Shown: positions 5,466 through 5,878 of the stretch, piece by piece
Position numbering within the stretch: position 1 is the first letter of the stretch
Layout of the letters: each line of letters starts with the position of its first letter
From: Lachnospiraceae bacterium UBA3632
GTDB lineage: Bacteria > Bacillota > Clostridia > Lachnospirales > Lachnospiraceae
Assembly (NCBI GenBank): GCA_002373975.1
Contig: DFKZ01000086.1
Location: 1 to 5,878 of the forward strand
Length of the DNA stretch: 5,878 bases
Direction: 5' to 3'
Made by a program: the position numbers and the translations under genes
The notes under the pieces: generated by a model
Seen by the model: the letters and a program-made list of their open reading frames with translations, nothing else
What the model was told of the DNA's origin: nothing
Databases searched by the model: none

Positions 5466-5878
5466 ATGTACGATATCACAATAATCGGAGCAGGAGTAAC
5501 AGGCTGCGCAGTAGCAAGAGAGCTTTCAAAATATGATCTGAAAGTGCTTGTTTTGGAGCGTGCCTCGGATGTCTGCGAAGGAACTTCGAAGGCCAACAGC
5601 GGAATAGTACATGCCGGGTACGATGCTAAACCGGGCACGCTGAAGGCCTCTTTAAATGTCAGGGGAAATATCCTGATGGAGCATTTGTCGGAAGAGCTGG
5701 ATTTTCCTTTCAAAAGAAATGGTTCAATGGTCCTTTCCTTTGATGATGAGGGAAAGGAAGGCCTTCAGAAGCTCTATGATCAGGGCCAGCAAAACAAGGT
5801 AAAGGACCTTCGCATTATAAGCGGAGATGAGGCAAGAGAAATAGAACCTTCCCTTTCATCCGAGGTCGTGTGGGCATT
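5466..5878 (+). CDS. FAD-dependent oxidoreductase of the GlpA/LhgO (DAO) family, 3'-truncated by the window
   Basis: The first 137 residues are visible and the frame is still open at the right edge. The start ATG has a good Shine-Dalgarno (AAGGGG at 5453-5458, 7 bases away). The protein opens with a Rossmann dinucleotide-binding fold: DITIIGAGVTGCAVARELSK (residues 3-22; GxGxxG at 8-13), then the second strand ending in the acidic residue of KVLVLER, which would bind the FAD ribose. It continues with TSKANSGIVHAGYD and KPGTLKASLNVRGN (about 40-69), typical of clostridial proteins annotated as glycerol-3-phosphate dehydrogenase or L-2-hydroxyglutarate oxidase-like. These enzymes oxidise a hydroxy-acid or glycerol phosphate and pass electrons through FAD. 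The full family in Clostridia often has a C-terminal iron-sulphur domain and downstream partner genes, none of which is in view. Substrate is therefore undecided. It has its own promoter after a terminator, so it is separate from the NlpC/P60 gene. Confidence 0.9.
   Translation, partial: MYDITIIGAGVTGCAVARELSKYDLKVLVLERASDVCEGTSKANSGIVHAGYDAKPGTLKASLNVRGNILMEHLSEELDFPFKRNGSMVLSFDDEGKEGLQKLYDQGQQNKVKDLRIISGDEAREIEPSLSSEVVWA

Noticed and set aside
5425..5484. Short 19-codon frame (ATG at 5425) in the leader of the FAD oxidoreductase gene, overlapping its start
   Set aside because: The G-run before it directly abuts the ATG, which is too close for a working ribosome site. The peptide has no attenuator-like run of one amino acid and no paired hairpins follow.

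Overview
The window looks like chromosomal DNA from a motile, Gram-positive anaerobe of the class Clostridia, most likely family Lachnospiraceae (Butyrivibrio/Roseburia-like). The clues are the fliD-fliS-FlgN-like gene order, a secreted SH3b plus NlpC/P60 protein with a Gram-positive signal peptide, a signal-anchored CapA-family protein, the style of the clostridial GlpA/LhgO-type FAD oxidoreductase, and sigma-A-like promoters with strong U-tract terminators. The genus cannot be settled by reading alone. No mobile element, CRISPR array, tRNA or rRNA was seen.

Layout. Positions 1-2348 (+) hold the end of a late flagellar operon: the filament cap gene fliD (5' end cut by the window), the flagellin chaperone gene fliS, and a coiled-coil FlgN/FliT-like export chaperone gene. 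The intergenic gaps are 21 and 15 bases. A perfect 12-bp hairpin with a T-run at 2366-2396 ends this operon. It sits between convergent genes and probably also serves the next gene. Positions 2417-3871 (-) encode a membrane-anchored CapA-family protein (metallophosphoesterase-like fold) carried on a (Pro-Glu)8 stalk. About 60 bases separate it from a divergent gene at 3935-5275 (+), which encodes an exported cell-wall hydrolase with two SH3b domains, a helical Ala/Glu/Lys linker and a C-terminal NlpC/P60 cysteine peptidase domain. A second hairpin terminator lies at 5297-5328. A good sigma-A promoter (5380-5408) then drives the start of an FAD-dependent oxidoreductase gene, which runs off the right edge.

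How the parts relate. The flagellar genes act together: FliD caps the growing filament, FliS keeps flagellin unfolded for export, and the third protein is probably an export chaperone for cap or hook-filament junction proteins. The CapA-like and NlpC/P60 genes share one very compact divergent control region carrying an exact 9-bp inverted repeat plus a third related half-site. They may be co-regulated envelope genes. The FAD oxidoreductase is a separate metabolic unit.

The window is mostly ordinary core or near-core genome. The most unusual features are an Asp/Glu/Ser/Ala-rich insertion of about 45 residues inside the second SH3b domain, the PE-repeat stalk of the CapA protein, and the repeated TGTTAC-type sites between the divergent genes. 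I found no clear evidence of a wholly new system.
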